64,000 bases of DNA from Cannabis sativa (taxonomy: Eukaryota; Streptophyta; Magnoliopsida; Rosales; Cannabaceae), in NCBI RefSeq assembly GCF_029168945.1, contig NC_083608.1, positions 22,710,136 to 22,774,135 on the forward strand, read 5' to 3'. This document shows positions 1-9,625 of the stretch, one piece after another; the stretch's first letter is position 1; each line of letters starts with the position of its first letter. Made by a program: the position numbers and the translations under genes. The notes beneath the pieces were generated by a model. The model was not told the DNA's origin and made no database searches. It was given only the letters and a program-made list of their open reading frames with translations.

Positions 1-222
1 AAACGTCCTTCTTTTCTCAATCTCTTCGTCTCCATCTTCGTCTCCTTCTCATAATTCTATAATCATTTTATCTTTTTTTTTTTTCATTTATATATGAATG
101 GTTTGTATGTTTTATGTAATTTATTTATGATTTAGAGAAACCCTCCCTTTTTTTTTCTCTGCATTTATGTAATTTATGGAGTTAGTGTTATGTAATTTAT
201 GGAGTTATTGTTACTTGCTTCA

Positions 223-294
223 GTAACTGGTGCTTCACGTGGTTAAGCTTTTGTTGAGTTTGAAACAGAAAAGGATATGCAGCGTGCATTCAAG
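223..294 (+). pseudogene. Exon-like fragment of a U11/U12 snRNP 35K-type RRM protein
   Basis: Read from 223, the frame gives VTGASRG, a stop (TAA at 244-246), then AFVEFETEKDMQRAFK. This matches the RNP1 part of an RNA-recognition motif, and the wording fits the minor-spliceosome U11/U12-35K protein best, recalled from the family and not searched. The stop replaces the aromatic residue of RNP1, so this copy cannot make the domain. The bases before it (TTGCTTCAG) look like a splice acceptor. No other exon is visible within the first 600 bases. It could be a gene fragment carried here by a duplication or transposon. The reading frame is directly visible; the family assignment is inferred. Confidence 0.5.
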
Positions 295-609
295 GTCGTA
301 TGATTATTTGTTTGCTCTTCTTTTTTAATAGGCTTTGTTGTTATAGTTGGGGCTATGAAGGAAGAGTGGGAATAAAACAATGGAGCTCCTAGGAAAAGAT
401 AAATAATATTAAAAATTGGTTTTTCTAAAAGAAAATAAAAATAAAAATTGATTGGTTGTTAATTATTTTAATTGGGTGTTAATTTTTTTTAATTGGGTGT
501 CAATTTTATTTTTTTAAAAAAAAAAAAAAAATTTAATAACCTACAAACAAATACATCTTATACAATCTTACCTTTTAAAAGTCATATAAATCAATGACTA
601 AAAAAAAAA
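295..609. other. AT-rich spacer before the LINE
   Basis: No gene is visible. The stretch holds AT-rich sequence with an A run at about 517-531 and another at 601-609 that abuts the 5' truncation point of the LINE. A 23-bp imperfect duplication (TATGTAATTTATGGAGTTA twice) sits just before it, at about 164-206. Confidence 0.5.
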
Positions 610-1224
610 TGTGGGATTCTTGGACACGCAGAGAAATTTTGTCCAAAGCATTTTGATAGTCCAGCCGATCAACTCGCGCAACCTTACGGAATATGGATGA
701 AAGCCCAACCACGTCGACGACATCACCTGATCGGAAGTCAATGGCTGCGCAACGGAGATGATGACGATATGGAGAAAACTGGTGGATCTTCCTTGGGTGT
801 GAACAGGCAGCAGAGCACCATCAACGCCCCACTAATTCAGGAAATTAATGCTACAAATCAGGGTGCTTTAAACCAGCGTATCAATTCTGGCAAGTCAAAA
901 GGAGTAATTGCAACCGAAATTATGCAACCTTTATCTGGTAATATTCCCATTACTCCATGTGAATTACCATCCGATATTCTAGAAGAGGAATTGGCAGACA
1001 ACGTGATTGTTGATTCTAAGAGGAGGCGCACAAGATTGGAGAGAGAGTCTGCAATTATTGATTTGGTCCAAGATGAGCCAACTGGGAGGAATAATAATGG
1101 AATCTCCAATGAAGTTATGGAAGAAGATACTACTACAGATGCTGTTCAAGGGGCCGATTCTCAATTGGGCTCAAAAAACGAATTATTGGTGGGCTCTGGT
1201 TCTCAGGCCCACCGATCACCATGA
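610..1224 (+). pseudogene. LINE ORF1, C-terminal part (gag-like zinc-knuckle protein)
   Basis: The frame is open from 610, upstream of the first ATG at 697. It begins CGILGHAEKFC, the latter part of a CCHC zinc knuckle, followed by a YGIWMKA motif typical of plant LINE ORF1 proteins. In full-length relatives this knuckle follows an N-terminal DUF4283 domain, which is missing here. The remaining 205 codons are a low-complexity, charged tail with nuclear-localisation-like RRRR and KRRR clusters. The stop overlaps the ORF2 start (ATGA at 1221-1224), so ORF2 was probably reached by reinitiation. The family role is RNA binding in the retrotransposition particle. This copy cannot provide it unless complemented. 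Confidence 0.8.
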
Positions 1225-4200
1225 GTGTTTTAAGCTGGAATTGCCGTGGGCTTGGGAACCCATGGACCTTTCAATTCCTTGTGGACCTTGTGATCCAAAA
1301 GAAACCCAACTTCATTTTTCTTTGTGAAACACTAAGTAATAACACTGTTCTTGAAAGGCTGAGAATAAAATTGGGCTTTGAAGGCTTATACTCTGTTGAC
1401 TCAAGAGGCCATAGCGGAGGAGTAGCAATGCTATGGAGAAATAAATTAGAAGCCCAACTTCTTCGTTTTTCTGCAAACTTCATCGATATTCAAATTGATT
1501 CTCCAAACTCAACATCTTGGAGACTCACTGGCCTTTATGGCGAACCAAACAGAGAGCAAAGGCACCTCACGTGGAATCTCATTCGTAACCTTCAACATTT
1601 ATCAACTCTTCCTTGGTGCATCATCGGAGACTTGAACAACGTCACAAGCCACAATGATAAAAGAGGAGGTAACAACTACCCGCAGAGATTAATCGATGGT
1701 TTTAATCAAACTTTGTCTGATTGCAGTTTAATTGATCTTGATATTGTTGGTTATCCATTCACTTGGGAGCGTGGAAGAGGAAATCCTAATTGGATAGAAG
1801 TTCGTCTTGACCGTGCGTTGGTAAGCCATAGCTGGACGAATTTATTCATCTCTGCTCAGCTTTTTAATCTTGAAATAACAGCATCAGACCATTGCCCGAT
1901 ACTGCTTCAGCCCACGGTCCAACATGCTTTCGTCCCTGCCCACCATTTTCGTTTCGAAAACGCATGGTTGCGTGAACCTTTATGCTTTCAAGTAGTTAAA
2001 CAAGTGTGGGAAGCTCATGTGGACTGTAACATATTGGAAAGACTGAGAATTTGTGGGGAACATCTATCTGTTTGGGGCCGTGATTATACTGGGAATTTCA
2101 AACAAAGAATTTCCAAATGCAAAGCTGAGATTAAAAGATGGAAGAGAGGGCGTGATACCGAGTCCGTTAAGAAGTTTAATGATGCTCAAAAACTTCTAAG
2201 CGAAATCATGAATCAGAGGGAAGTATTTTGGCGCCAACGGTCTAAACAACTCTGGCTTCGCGAAGGTGATCAGAACAACAAATTCTTCCATGCCAAAGCT
2301 ACATCCCGAAGAAAGAACAATGCCATTCACAGTCTTCAAAACGACTCAGGAGTTTGGGTTAATTGGGACAACGGTTTGGATTCTCTTATTGCTGATTACT
2401 TTCAGAATTTATTTGTTTCATCTAATTCTGATTTTAATGATGTAGTCTTGAGTATTGTCCCATCCATTACCACTGCCGAAAATGCATCTCTACTTGCTCC
2501 TATTACTGATGAAGAAGTCAAGAAAGCTTTGTTCCAAATGCATCCTGACAAGTCTCCTGGCCCAGATGGTATGACACCGGGATTTTATCAGAAATATTGG
2601 TCAATTGTGGGCCGTGATGTCATTAATCAAGTGAAGGAATTCTTTGCAACTTGCTCTCTTCCTAATGGGATAAACCGCACCAATATAGTTCTAATCCCCA
2701 AGAAGAAACAACCTTGTACTATGAGCGATCTACGTCCCATATCTCTTTGTAATGTCCTTTACAAAGTAATCTCTAAGGTACTTGCTAATCGCTTAAAGAT
2801 TGTGTTGCATCATATTATCTCTGAACAACAATCGGCATTTATACCAGGCCGTCTCATCTCTGATAATATCATGATTGCTTTCGAAGTTATGCATTATTTG
2901 AAGCGTAAGCGCAAAGGCAAGGAGGGTTGTATGGCTTTGAAACTTGATCTTAGTAAAGCATATGATCGTGTTGAATGGGACTTTGTTCGTGCTATGATGA
3001 TCCGTATGGGGTTTGCTAGCTATTTCGTTGATTTGATTCTGCAGACTCTAACTTCAGTTGAATATAGTGTGGTTCATAGTGGGAAGACTATTGGTCCTAT
3101 TATCCCTCACAGAGGAATTCGTCAAGGGGACCCGTTGTCATCCTATTTGTTCTTGATATGTGCTGAAGGATTGTCATCCTTGATACGAAAGTTTGAGAGG
3201 CTTGGTCATATTAAAGGGTGTAAAGTTGCGAATGGAGCTCCAATCATTTCTCACATGTTGTTCGCTGACGATAGCTATATTTATTGTAGAGCAACCGAAA
3301 GAGAAGCTTCCAATGTCATTCGGCTGCTACAATTGTTTGAATTAGCTTCGGGACAACAGGTTAATTTTGGCAAAAGTTCCATCTTCTTTAGCGCTAACAC
3401 TACTGATGAGGTTAAGCAACGGATTTGTTCACTGCTTCGTATGGAGATTGCTCCTGAAAACTCAACATACCTTGGTCTTCCTTGCACCATGGGACGGAAT
3501 AAAAATGCCATTCTGGGGTTCCTTAGAGAAAAGATGCAAAAAAGAATTCAGAGTTGGGAAGGACGATTTCTTTCCAAAGCTGGCCGTGAGATTCTGTTGA
3601 AGACTGTTGCTCAAGCCTTACCCAGCTATGCAATGTCAGTGTTCCTACTACCTGTAGATACTTGTTCGTCTTTGGAAGGCATGATGTCTAAGTATTGGTG
3701 GAATACTTCAAACCAAAATAGTCGTGGTATCAGCTGGATGAGTTGGAAGCGGTTAACGAAGCAAAAAGATGATGGAGGCATGGGTTTTCGTAGCCTTCGC
3801 GATTACAATCTGTCCTTACTTGGCAAACAAGGCTGGCGCCTTCTCACCCATGAGCAATCCCTTGTGAGTCGTGTTTACAAGGCACGTTATTATCCCCAAG
3901 GAAGCTTCCTCACGGCTACACTTGGTAGTAACCCAAGCTTCATTTGGAAGAGCATTTTTGAGTCACAAGACCTTGTGAAAGTGGGCGCTAGAATTCGAAT
4001 TGGGTCTGGTTCTTCAACGGCTGTTCTTAATATGCCTTGGCTTCCATATGACCCTCAACCATGTATTACCTCATCACATCCGAGCCTTGAAGCATGCACA
4101 GTTAATCAACTTATGAAGATTAATCAAAGAGAGTGGGATAATGAGGTAATTTCTGACATCTTTAACTTAAGAGATGCTCAAATCATTTTACAAATCCCTC

Positions 4201-5297
4201 TTAGCAATCAAGCTCACGAAGATGTTTGGTATTGGAGCAAGGAAGCAACTGGCTTTTATTCCGTTAAAAGTGCCTACAAACACATTCAAGATTCAAAAGG
4301 AAATTGGGCCAATGATGAAGGTACTACCTTCTGGAAAAAGTATTGGAAGATTAAAGTACCACCGAAAGTCCTTCATTTTGCTTGGCGTGCTTTAACCGAC
4401 TGCTTAGGAACTCGAGTTCAACTACAGATTAAACATGTTCCTGTAGCAACAATCTGTGTGTTTTGTAACGATGCTGCTGAAACAACTCTTCATCTGTTCG
4501 TCGAATGTCCCTTCTCGAAATCATGCTGGAATAGGTCAGCTGTGTCTCTTCCCAATTCGGATTGCACCAGTTTTTTTGACTGGTTTTCTGCAATATGGTC
4601 TCGGCATGGTGGCAGTTTCATTGAAGAAATTCTGATGGTAAGTTGGTCCATTTGGAAAGCAAGAAATGACATTATTTGGAACAATCGAACAAGCTCTGCT
4701 GCTGCCATTGTTGCTACAGCACACCAAACTTTAAATCAATGGAAGTTTGCCCAGAGTTGCCGATTTGAACCTATACACTTGAATTCCAATTGCTATGGCA
4801 GCAATGATTCTTGGACAAAACCAGAGAATGGAATGCTCAAAGTTAACGTAGATGGAGCCACGTTTGACACCAGCAACTCCTACGGGACGGGTCTCATTGC
4901 CCGAAACTCAACAGGGACTGTCATTTTGGCATCTTCCACATTCTCCAATGGCTTCTCTAATGCGCCTTTTGCTGAAATAATAAGCATTAAAGAAGCCTTA
5001 AGTTGGATAAAAGGCTCTAATTTGTCTAACGCTGTCATAGAGTCGGATTGCCTCACTGCCGTCCAAGCTTTGCAAAGTCAAGTTGATATGCCTTCAATGT
5101 TTGGAATTGTTGTAAAAGACTGCAAAGTTTTACTGTCTTCTTTATCTAATGTTTTTGTTACTCATGTTAAGCGATCTGCTAATAAGGCCGCCCATTGTTT
5201 GGCTCGCGGCTCTTGTTATTGGTCTGATCGTAAATTCTCGGAGAGTACTCTTCCTAGTACTCTCAAATCTATTGTGATTGCAGATTTGATTCAATAA
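1221..5297 (+). CDS. LINE ORF2 polyprotein: endonuclease, reverse transcriptase, RNase H
   Basis: This 1358-residue protein is complete. Residues 1 to about 220 are an APE-type endonuclease: SWNCRGLGNP at the start, a GLYGEPN motif, and SDHCPI near its end. The reverse transcriptase spans about 430-760, with RPISLCNVLYKVISKVLANR before it and the catalytic FADD at 681-684. A zf-RVT domain lies at about 1037-1110 (CVFC at 1079-1082, then H and C ligands). A C-terminal RNase H begins with NVDGA (Asp1211) and continues with a Glu (AEIIS) and an Asp (IESD). The usual last RNase H acidic residue is replaced by His (KAAHCLA), which is common in plant LINEs. No frameshift or stop is present. The length fits full-length plant L1 ORF2. 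The start was chosen because it overlaps the ORF1 stop and opens directly on the endonuclease motif. Confidence 0.95.
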   Translation: MSVLSWNCRGLGNPWTFQFLVDLVIQKKPNFIFLCETLSNNTVLERLRIKLGFEGLYSVDSRGHSGGVAMLWRNKLEAQLLRFSANFIDIQIDSPNSTSWRLTGLYGEPNREQRHLTWNLIRNLQHLSTLPWCIIGDLNNVTSHNDKRGGNNYPQRLIDGFNQTLSDCSLIDLDIVGYPFTWERGRGNPNWIEVRLDRALVSHSWTNLFISAQLFNLEITASDHCPILLQPTVQHAFVPAHHFRFENAWLREPLCFQVVKQVWEAHVDCNILERLRICGEHLSVWGRDYTGNFKQRISKCKAEIKRWKRGRDTESVKKFNDAQKLLSEIMNQREVFWRQRSKQLWLREGDQNNKFFHAKATSRRKNNAIHSLQNDSGVWVNWDNGLDSLIADYFQNLFVSSNSDFNDVVLSIVPSITTAENASLLAPITDEEVKKALFQMHPDKSPGPDGMTPGFYQKYWSIVGRDVINQVKEFFATCSLPNGINRTNIVLIPKKKQPCTMSDLRPISLCNVLYKVISKVLANRLKIVLHHIISEQQSAFIPGRLISDNIMIAFEVMHYLKRKRKGKEGCMALKLDLSKAYDRVEWDFVRAMMIRMGFASYFVDLILQTLTSVEYSVVHSGKTIGPIIPHRGIRQGDPLSSYLFLICAEGLSSLIRKFERLGHIKGCKVANGAPIISHMLFADDSYIYCRATEREASNVIRLLQLFELASGQQVNFGKSSIFFSANTTDEVKQRICSLLRMEIAPENSTYLGLPCTMGRNKNAILGFLREKMQKRIQSWEGRFLSKAGREILLKTVAQALPSYAMSVFLLPVDTCSSLEGMMSKYWWNTSNQNSRGISWMSWKRLTKQKDDGGMGFRSLRDYNLSLLGKQGWRLLTHEQSLVSRVYKARYYPQGSFLTATLGSNPSFIWKSIFESQDLVKVGARIRIGSGSSTAVLNMPWLPYDPQPCITSSHPSLEACTVNQLMKINQREWDNEVISDIFNLRDAQIILQIPLSNQAHEDVWYWSKEATGFYSVKSAYKHIQDSKGNWANDEGTTFWKKYWKIKVPPKVLHFAWRALTDCLGTRVQLQIKHVPVATICVFCNDAAETTLHLFVECPFSKSCWNRSAVSLPNSDCTSFFDWFSAIWSRHGGSFIEEILMVSWSIWKARNDIIWNNRTSSAAAIVATAHQTLNQWKFAQSCRFEPIHLNSNCYGSNDSWTKPENGMLKVNVDGATFDTSNSYGTGLIARNSTGTVILASSTFSNGFSNAPFAEIISIKEALSWIKGSNLSNAVIESDCLTAVQALQSQVDMPSMFGIVVKDCKVLLSSLSNVFVTHVKRSANKAAHCLARGSCYWSDRKFSESTLPSTLKSIVIADLIQ

Positions 5298-5331
5298 AAT
5301 TATCCATTCACATTCAAAAAAAAAAAAAAAA

Positions 5332-5657
5332 TGTATGTATAAAATTATTCTATAAATATATTTATCTAATCTATATATATTTCCGAAATTAATCATTTAA
5401 AATGCCCCAGAAAATGGTTTAACAGATTTGGAGCATGTTACTGTAGGTATACTTTGAAGTTGACTTACACTAAAGTATCATCATTATTAAGACTTGAGTC
5501 GTCCAAAGACCAAAATTTCATCACTATGTGCATCATCGAAAAACAAAATCTACCCAAGCCAAATGAATCCCAATATCAATATTATCATTTCAAAAAGAAA
5601 AGCCTTGAACTATATCCAATGCGCGCTTAGAAAGCCCACAAACCAAAACCCATTGAG
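5332..5657 (+). promoter_or_regulatory. Upstream region of the PGIP gene
   Basis: This 326-bp interval is all that separates the LINE poly-A tail from the PGIP start codon. A weak TATA-like TATATCC lies at 5611-5617, about 45 bp before the ATG. No other element is clear. Because the LINE sits directly upstream, any distal promoter has either been displaced by about 4.7 kb or lies in the LINE 3' end. Confidence 0.35.
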
Positions 5658-6668
5658 ATGGAGAACAAATTAGTGACCCCCATTATCTTTACTCTCCTCT
5701 TCTTCTCCTCCTGGTTCCAGCTCCAACCTTGTCTCTCCGTGCTATGCAACAATGATGACAAAAAAGTCCTCCTCCAAATCAAGAAAGCTTTCAATGACCC
5801 CTATTACCTCACCTCATGGGATCAACACACCGACTGTTGTTATTGGTGCTGCCTCAAGTGTGACCGTAAAACGCACCGTATCATCGCTTTAACAATCAAT
5901 TCACCTGGTTCTTTCACGGGACCAATCCCGGCCCAACTCGGAGACCTCCCTTACCTCGAAAACCTCAGCCTCCGCAAACAAGTTAACATCACGGGTCCCA
6001 TCCCACCATCCATTGCTAAACTCAAAAACCTAAAGTTCCTCCGTTTAGACTCCAACAGTCTAACCGGATCCATCCCAGATTTCTTAAGCCAACTCACCAA
6101 CCTCATGGACCTAGATCTATCTTTCAACAACCTAACTGGAACCATCCCGGCCTCGCTCTCCAAGCTACCAAACCTTAGCTACCTCGGGCTAGACCGGAAC
6201 AAATTAACCGGACCAATCCCGGACTCGTTCGGAGAGTTTAAAGTAGAAGGTTTGTTTTTGGTGCTGTCTCATAACCAACTGTCAGGTAAAATTCCAGATT
6301 CGTTTGGAGAAAAGGACTTCGGTTCTATAGACTTGTCCAGGAACAAGCTTGAAGGTGACCCGCATGCGTTATTTGGGTTGAGTAAGACTGTTGAGCATAT
6401 AGACCTGTCGAGGAATTTGCTGGAGTTTGACATGTCTAAGATTGAAATTTCAAAGAGTTTGACCTCGTTGGATCTTAATCATAATAAGATAACGGGGAGT
6501 CTTCCTGTGGGAATAACCGCACTGGATAATTTGTATAGTTTCAATGTGAGTTATAATAGGTTGTGCGGGAAGATTCCGGTGGGTGGGAATTTGCAGAAAT
6601 TCGATAACACATCGTATTTCCATAATCGTTGCTTATGTGGTGCTCCGTTACAAAGCTGTAAATTGTAA
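5658..6668 (+). CDS. PGIP: Polygalacturonase-inhibiting protein (PGIP), LRR defence protein
   Basis: This 336-residue, intronless protein has the normal PGIP length. A hydrophobic signal peptide covers about residues 1-27 (ending near CLS). It is followed by the N-terminal Cys-rich cap (LLQIKKAFNDPYYLTSWD, then CC and CD motifs). About ten extracytoplasmic leucine-rich repeats of the xxLxLxxNxLxGxIP type follow, at about 80-305. The C-terminal cap ends NRCLCGAPLQSCKL. Several N-glycosylation sequons (NIT, NLT, NLS, NVS, NTS) are visible. PGIPs sit in the cell wall and bind fungal or insect endopolygalacturonases, limiting pectin breakdown. The cap reads CCYWCCLKCD, with an extra Cys where most family members have an aromatic residue. 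The frame is intact. The function is assigned from family resemblance. Confidence 0.93.
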   Translation: MENKLVTPIIFTLLFFSSWFQLQPCLSVLCNNDDKKVLLQIKKAFNDPYYLTSWDQHTDCCYWCCLKCDRKTHRIIALTINSPGSFTGPIPAQLGDLPYLENLSLRKQVNITGPIPPSIAKLKNLKFLRLDSNSLTGSIPDFLSQLTNLMDLDLSFNNLTGTIPASLSKLPNLSYLGLDRNKLTGPIPDSFGEFKVEGLFLVLSHNQLSGKIPDSFGEKDFGSIDLSRNKLEGDPHALFGLSKTVEHIDLSRNLLEFDMSKIEISKSLTSLDLNHNKITGSLPVGITALDNLYSFNVSYNRLCGKIPVGGNLQKFDNTSYFHNRCLCGAPLQSCKL

Positions 6669-7147
6669 ATTGAATTGTTAAACAACATCAATGCCTGTTT
6701 GTAACGGAGATTAGTGTCTCAACAATTAATCACATTCAGTATAATTATGTAGTGAATTCCTGATTTATTGAGTTTTAACTTTTCTGGTTACATATTATTG
6801 TAACGGATGTCAATATTTTCCATTACTTCTAATTTGTTTTATGTATGCGCAAGTTGATCCAAACCGCGTGGCTATGTAGTAACTTACAAAACAGTGCGAC
6901 CAAAATTTTTACCAGGCTTCACCTCACATGTTGCTTGCGCATTATCAAGATGTTCCAACTATTCTAAATGTAGGCTTTTACTTAGTACTTTTTTTCTTAA
7001 TGAAAATAAGAAAAACCCATAAAAACCAGAAGGTCGTTGCCTTGTTGGGTTGTGTTTGAGATGAAAACACGGATAATAGAAATTGGTCTTTCTTTCCTTT
7101 TTTTTTTTTTTTTTTTTTTTTTATTTTATTATTTTTTTAATTTTAAA
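6669..7147 (+). other. PGIP 3' region and AT-rich spacer
   Basis: This stretch is non-coding sequence downstream of PGIP and is likely to hold its 3' UTR and polyadenylation region (TGTTTGTAAC-type and AAT-rich stretches soon after the stop). A T run of about 24 bases lies at about 7099-7122. No other feature was seen. Confidence 0.4.
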
Positions 7148-7660
7148 AATGTAACTGTGTTTAGCGTATGTTTTTTTAAAATTAATTTTAGATTTTTTTA
7201 CTAAAATAAACTTTAATATTCTACCGTCTACACCATACCACGACATGAACCCAGCCCCCTCGGACCTGACTCCAAACCCGAACCACAAACCTAGATCTAG
7301 ATTTAGACCCCGAACCCCGACTCCAGACCCGGACTTGGCCTAGGGATCGACCTGACCCCGAAACTTGAATCTCGGAACCGGATCCCGGACCCAAACCTAG
7401 ACCTTGAACACGAGTTCGAGGTCAGAATTAGGGTTCGAGGTGGTTAGGGTCCGGGTTGGGGTCTGGGAGCGAGTTCGGGTCCAGATATGGATATATGAAC
7501 GTAAACGGAAAAAAGAATATGTTAAACAAAAAAAAAAAAATTGTTTTTCAAAATAGAGAACAATATTTTGATGTTTTTTGTTTGTTGTTTTCTATTTTCT
7601 AATTTTTTGTACTTCAGTTTTCAAAAAACTATTTTTAAAAAAATTGGCCAAACGCACCCT
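7148..7660. repeat. Candidate foldback element with C-rich to G-rich strand switch
   Basis: From about 7230 to 7420 the plus strand carries degenerate C-rich words (GACCCCGAACCCC-like). From about 7420 to 7490 it switches to G-rich words (GGGTTCGAGG, GGGTCCGGG). The interval is bordered by T-rich sequence on the left and A-rich sequence (7531-7543) on the right. It ends at about 7660 in TTGGCCAAACGCACCCTA, a wording often seen at ends of plant foldback or MITE-like repeats (from memory). The left end (GTGTTTAGCG at about 7158) is only a poor match to its inverse. No target duplication was found, so the element status is tentative. Confidence 0.35.
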
Positions 7661-7914
7661 ATTAATTTTTAAAAATTATTTTCTGTTTTTTAAAATTAAA
7701 AACATTTTTTAAATTATGAAATTAAACAACTCAAGTCTTTAAAGTGAAACTTCAAGATTTTTATCTTCATGTTAAAAAAAATTCAAAACTTCTATATATA
7801 GTTAAAAAAAATAATGAAACCTTCATCTTAAGTATTTGCTAATATTAACTGAAGACAAAGACTTTTATAGGGGATCTTTTGCATCTGTTTTTAAAAAATT
7901 ACAAAAGATATAGG

Positions 7915-7919
7915 GTTGC
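7915..7919. repeat. E1 target-site duplication, left copy (GTTGC)
   Basis: GTTGC directly precedes the left LTR of E1 and recurs at 47900-47904 directly after the right LTR. This pairing fixes the outer ends of the element. Confidence 0.9.
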
Positions 7920-8663
7920 TGTTGACCGAAGTTTTCGGCAACCAAGTTAATAATATATGAAAAAGCTGTAAGAAGTTTAATGCATGAGATTTTTACGTGG
8001 TTGGGGCATTAATGAGCCTTAGTCCACGAGTCTTTTGTATTTGAGAGTACTTATTACAGAGAATGTTCTTGGTAGTTTTTCTCTCCTTGGTTCTTATGAA
8101 ACCCAGAATTCTCGACCCCTGCCTTAATGTGTTTGCGGGGTATTTATAGTGTTTTTGTGTGGTGATCCCTAGAACCGAGCTACATGTCTCTCTATATTTT
8201 TTCAGTAGAGGCACACATTCCCAACAAATATAAAATGGGAAAGACATGGTTTATACCCTAGGTATCCTAGGGATTAGGTGGATATAATCCTCTATCCCTT
8301 CTTGACTGATGTGATTCCTCAAAAAGTAGCCGTCACTAGGCTTATTAATCATAGCGTAATAACTGCAGAAGAGGAGTTACGCCGTCAGACTTAATACTTA
8401 TGGCAGTTCCAATACGCCTTCTCCCATGCAGCATTAAATGCGAGGTGACTGTTCAGATGGGGTCTGGTGCCTCCCGGAGGTGCCTTGCTATAGCTCTGCC
8501 CTCTGGGAGTACATGGACCCCTCATACCTTCTCCGGGAGGTGTTTTAATGTTGATACTCTTATCTAAAAGGACTTAGTCAAATTATCTCAAGACCATATT
8601 CCCTCAAGTCCACGTGTCCCAGTCGGATTGGTCCACGTATTTTGGGAAAAATTAAGGGCCACA
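7920..8663 (-). repeat. E1 3' LTR
   Basis: The 744-bp LTR pairs with 47154-47899. Read on the minus strand it has a TATA-like TATAAATA (plus 8141-8148) followed by CCCC. It ends at CCACA, 8659-8663, next to the polypurine tract. Confidence 0.93.
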
Positions 8664-8677
8664 TTTACCCCCCAAGC
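8664..8677 (-). other. E1 polypurine tract
   Basis: On the minus strand CTTGGGGGGTAAA directly abuts the 3' LTR. This is the plus-strand DNA primer site and confirms the minus orientation of E1. Confidence 0.75.
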
Positions 8678-8990
8678 CTTGTTTGGTGGGAAGTAAACGA
8701 GGCTTGTTTAGGTGCTTTCGGTTGTCTTATTGATTACCTAGCACGTGTTTTGGGCACGTGGGGCGCGTTTATGACCATCATTATTATAGTTTTTACTTTT
8801 TGCAGGCAACGATTCGTTTCCTATCCATTAATGATCCGGCGCATTTAATGGGTTTCAGTCAAGTACTCAAGCGTTTCCAACCATCTTGATGAGCGCTTGT
8901 CCCAACCGTTAGATCAGTAGAATGCAAATCGATTGCTATTCTCACCGTACGATGATGCTTGATCACAGCTGCTTCACACCCGTTCTGGCC

Positions 8991-8997
8991 TATAAAA
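8991..8997 (+). promoter_or_regulatory. TATA box of the E1 antisense gene
   Basis: TATAAAA lies in a GC-balanced context (GGCCTATAAAAGCC), about 180 bp before the donor site of a predicted 5'-UTR intron (9169-9625). It points into the antisense gene, opposite to E1 gag-pol. Transcription would start near 9020. Confidence 0.6.
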
Positions 8998-9625
8998 GCC
9001 AGCCTTCTCATTTCATTTGGTTACTTTCGCCAGTTTGCCAAATTTCCTCAAAGTCTTTCCAGAGAAAAAAAATTTCAGACACCATAGATTATCTGTTACT
9101 CTTCCTTCGCCGTTGCCAGTCTTCACTGTATTGACGATCAACACCAACCCCCAGCTTTCAAACTTCATGTAAGTTTTCAGAATACTTTATACTCGTCTAC
9201 TGTTTGTTTGCATAGCATGTTTAGAACATCTGGGTTGAGTGTTGAATTTCTGGGAAATAATCTTGACTGAATTTGCTGTGTAAAGCGTAGAATCTCTCTT
9301 ATTTGTGCCCTTGCTGTTTCCCTTTATTGCTTTTTTTATTCTTTTGGAGTTGTCTCTTCTGTCGAAATAACGCTTTTAGGGCATAGGGTGATTCTTTTTT
9401 CCTTGGCGTTTTCTCCTTTCACTTTTTTTTTTATTTCCCTTTCCTCCACTGTCGCTGCCTTTGGGATTTTTGCACCCAATGCTTGTTAAGGAAAGTCCTT
9501 GGGGTTTCCTTATTTGGCAAGCATCCAGAGGGGGCCTCTTTCTAGCGGTTAGGGGACCCCCATTCCTTTTTTAAACATTAGGGTTTGGTATGGGGCCTAA
9601 CTGCTGGATTTCTTATTTTTTACAG

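Larger units (their letters stand above)
610..5331 (+). mobile_element. 5'-truncated L1-type LINE retrotransposon
   Basis: The element ends in a 16-A tail at 5316-5331, 18 bp after the ORF2 stop. The first base attributable to it is about 610, where the ORF1 frame starts in mid zinc knuckle directly after a genomic A run. The start codon and first part of ORF1 and the 5' UTR are absent, which is the usual result of incomplete target-primed reverse transcription. ORF2 is uninterrupted for 1358 codons. I could not find a convincing target-site duplication: the only shared flank is the A run followed by TGT (601-612 against 5316-5334), which may be microhomology. The insertion lies immediately upstream of the PGIP gene in the same orientation. 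Confidence 0.9.

Noticed and set aside
602..612. LINE target-site duplication made of the A run and TGT
   Set aside because: It is too short and too simple to separate from the poly-A tail; it may be only microhomology.
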